Shown: in pieces, positions 5,462 through 5,508 of the stretch
How the letters are laid out: every line of letters starts with the position of its first letter
Numbering within the stretch: position 1 is the first letter of the stretch
Origin: JALHSV01 sp964553535
Lineage (GTDB): Bacteria > Nitrospirota > Thermodesulfovibrionia > Thermodesulfovibrionales > SM23-35
Length of the DNA stretch: 5,508 nucleotides
Assembly: GCA_964553535.1 (NCBI GenBank)
Contig: CAZKLK010000121.1
Span: 1 to 5,508 of the forward strand
Direction of reading: 5' to 3'
Notes under the pieces: model-generated
What the model was told of the DNA's origin: nothing
Seen by the model: the letters and a program-made list of their open reading frames with translations, nothing else
Database searches by the model: none
Translations under genes and position numbers: made by a program

Positions 5462-5508
5462 ATATGCCGTTTATGCCGGATAATGCCCGAATTTTTCAGT
5501 GTTAGGAA
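5462..5508. other. Non-coding tail after the operon
   Basis: No gene is supported here. The forward strand holds only a 13-codon frame (5464-5505). On the reverse strand, frames entering from the window edge close after 21 codons (TAA at 5443-5445) and 11 codons (TAA at 5471-5473); either could be the end of a convergent gene, but they are too short to judge. ATGCCG recurs at 5464-5469 and 5473-5478, with ATGCCC at 5483-5488. Confidence 0.4.

Overview
The window looks like chromosomal DNA from a diderm (Gram-negative) bacterium of roughly balanced GC. The grounds are an outer-membrane-type lipoprotein with an OmpA/Pal peptidoglycan-binding domain and a muramyl ligase of the MurC/Mpl family. 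The lineage cannot be fixed from the sequence alone. The style (OmpA lipoprotein with Pro-rich linker, divergent Mur ligase next to a short UvrD-type helicase) would suit Desulfobacterota, Nitrospirota or a related group, but that is inference. There are no IS elements, tRNA or rRNA genes, CRISPR arrays or phage genes. All four well-supported genes are on the + strand.

Layout. Positions 1-75 may be the last codons of an upstream gene. Positions 76-264 form a leader region with a sigma70-like promoter (81-110), an inverted repeat (125-151), a strong Shine-Dalgarno sequence in front of a 9-codon mini-ORF, and then the proper ribosome binding site of the lipoprotein gene. The lipoprotein (265-993) ends at a strong intrinsic terminator (1004-1040), so it is its own transcription unit. 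A second promoter candidate (1061-1090) lies just before a three-gene, tightly overlapping operon: MurC/Mpl-like Mur ligase (1102-2445), UvrD/PcrA/Rep-type helicase (2442-4421) and a polytopic membrane protein of unknown function (4408-5418). The overlaps are 4 nt and 14 nt, so translational coupling is likely. The operon is followed by an imperfect palindrome (5420-5461) and a short untranslated tail.

How the genes fit together. The lipoprotein would anchor the outer membrane to peptidoglycan, and the Mur ligase handles a UDP-MurNAc-type precursor, so both touch the cell wall. The helicase unwinds DNA and has no obvious mechanistic link to the wall. The membrane protein could be part of the envelope or a passenger. 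The most interesting points are the divergent Mur ligase with altered signature motifs coupled to a helicase, the apparent lack of a Shine-Dalgarno sequence at the Mur ligase start (possible leaderless message), and the structured mini-ORF leader of the lipoprotein. I see no convincing evidence of a wholly new system, and the other elements look like ordinary core-genome genes.
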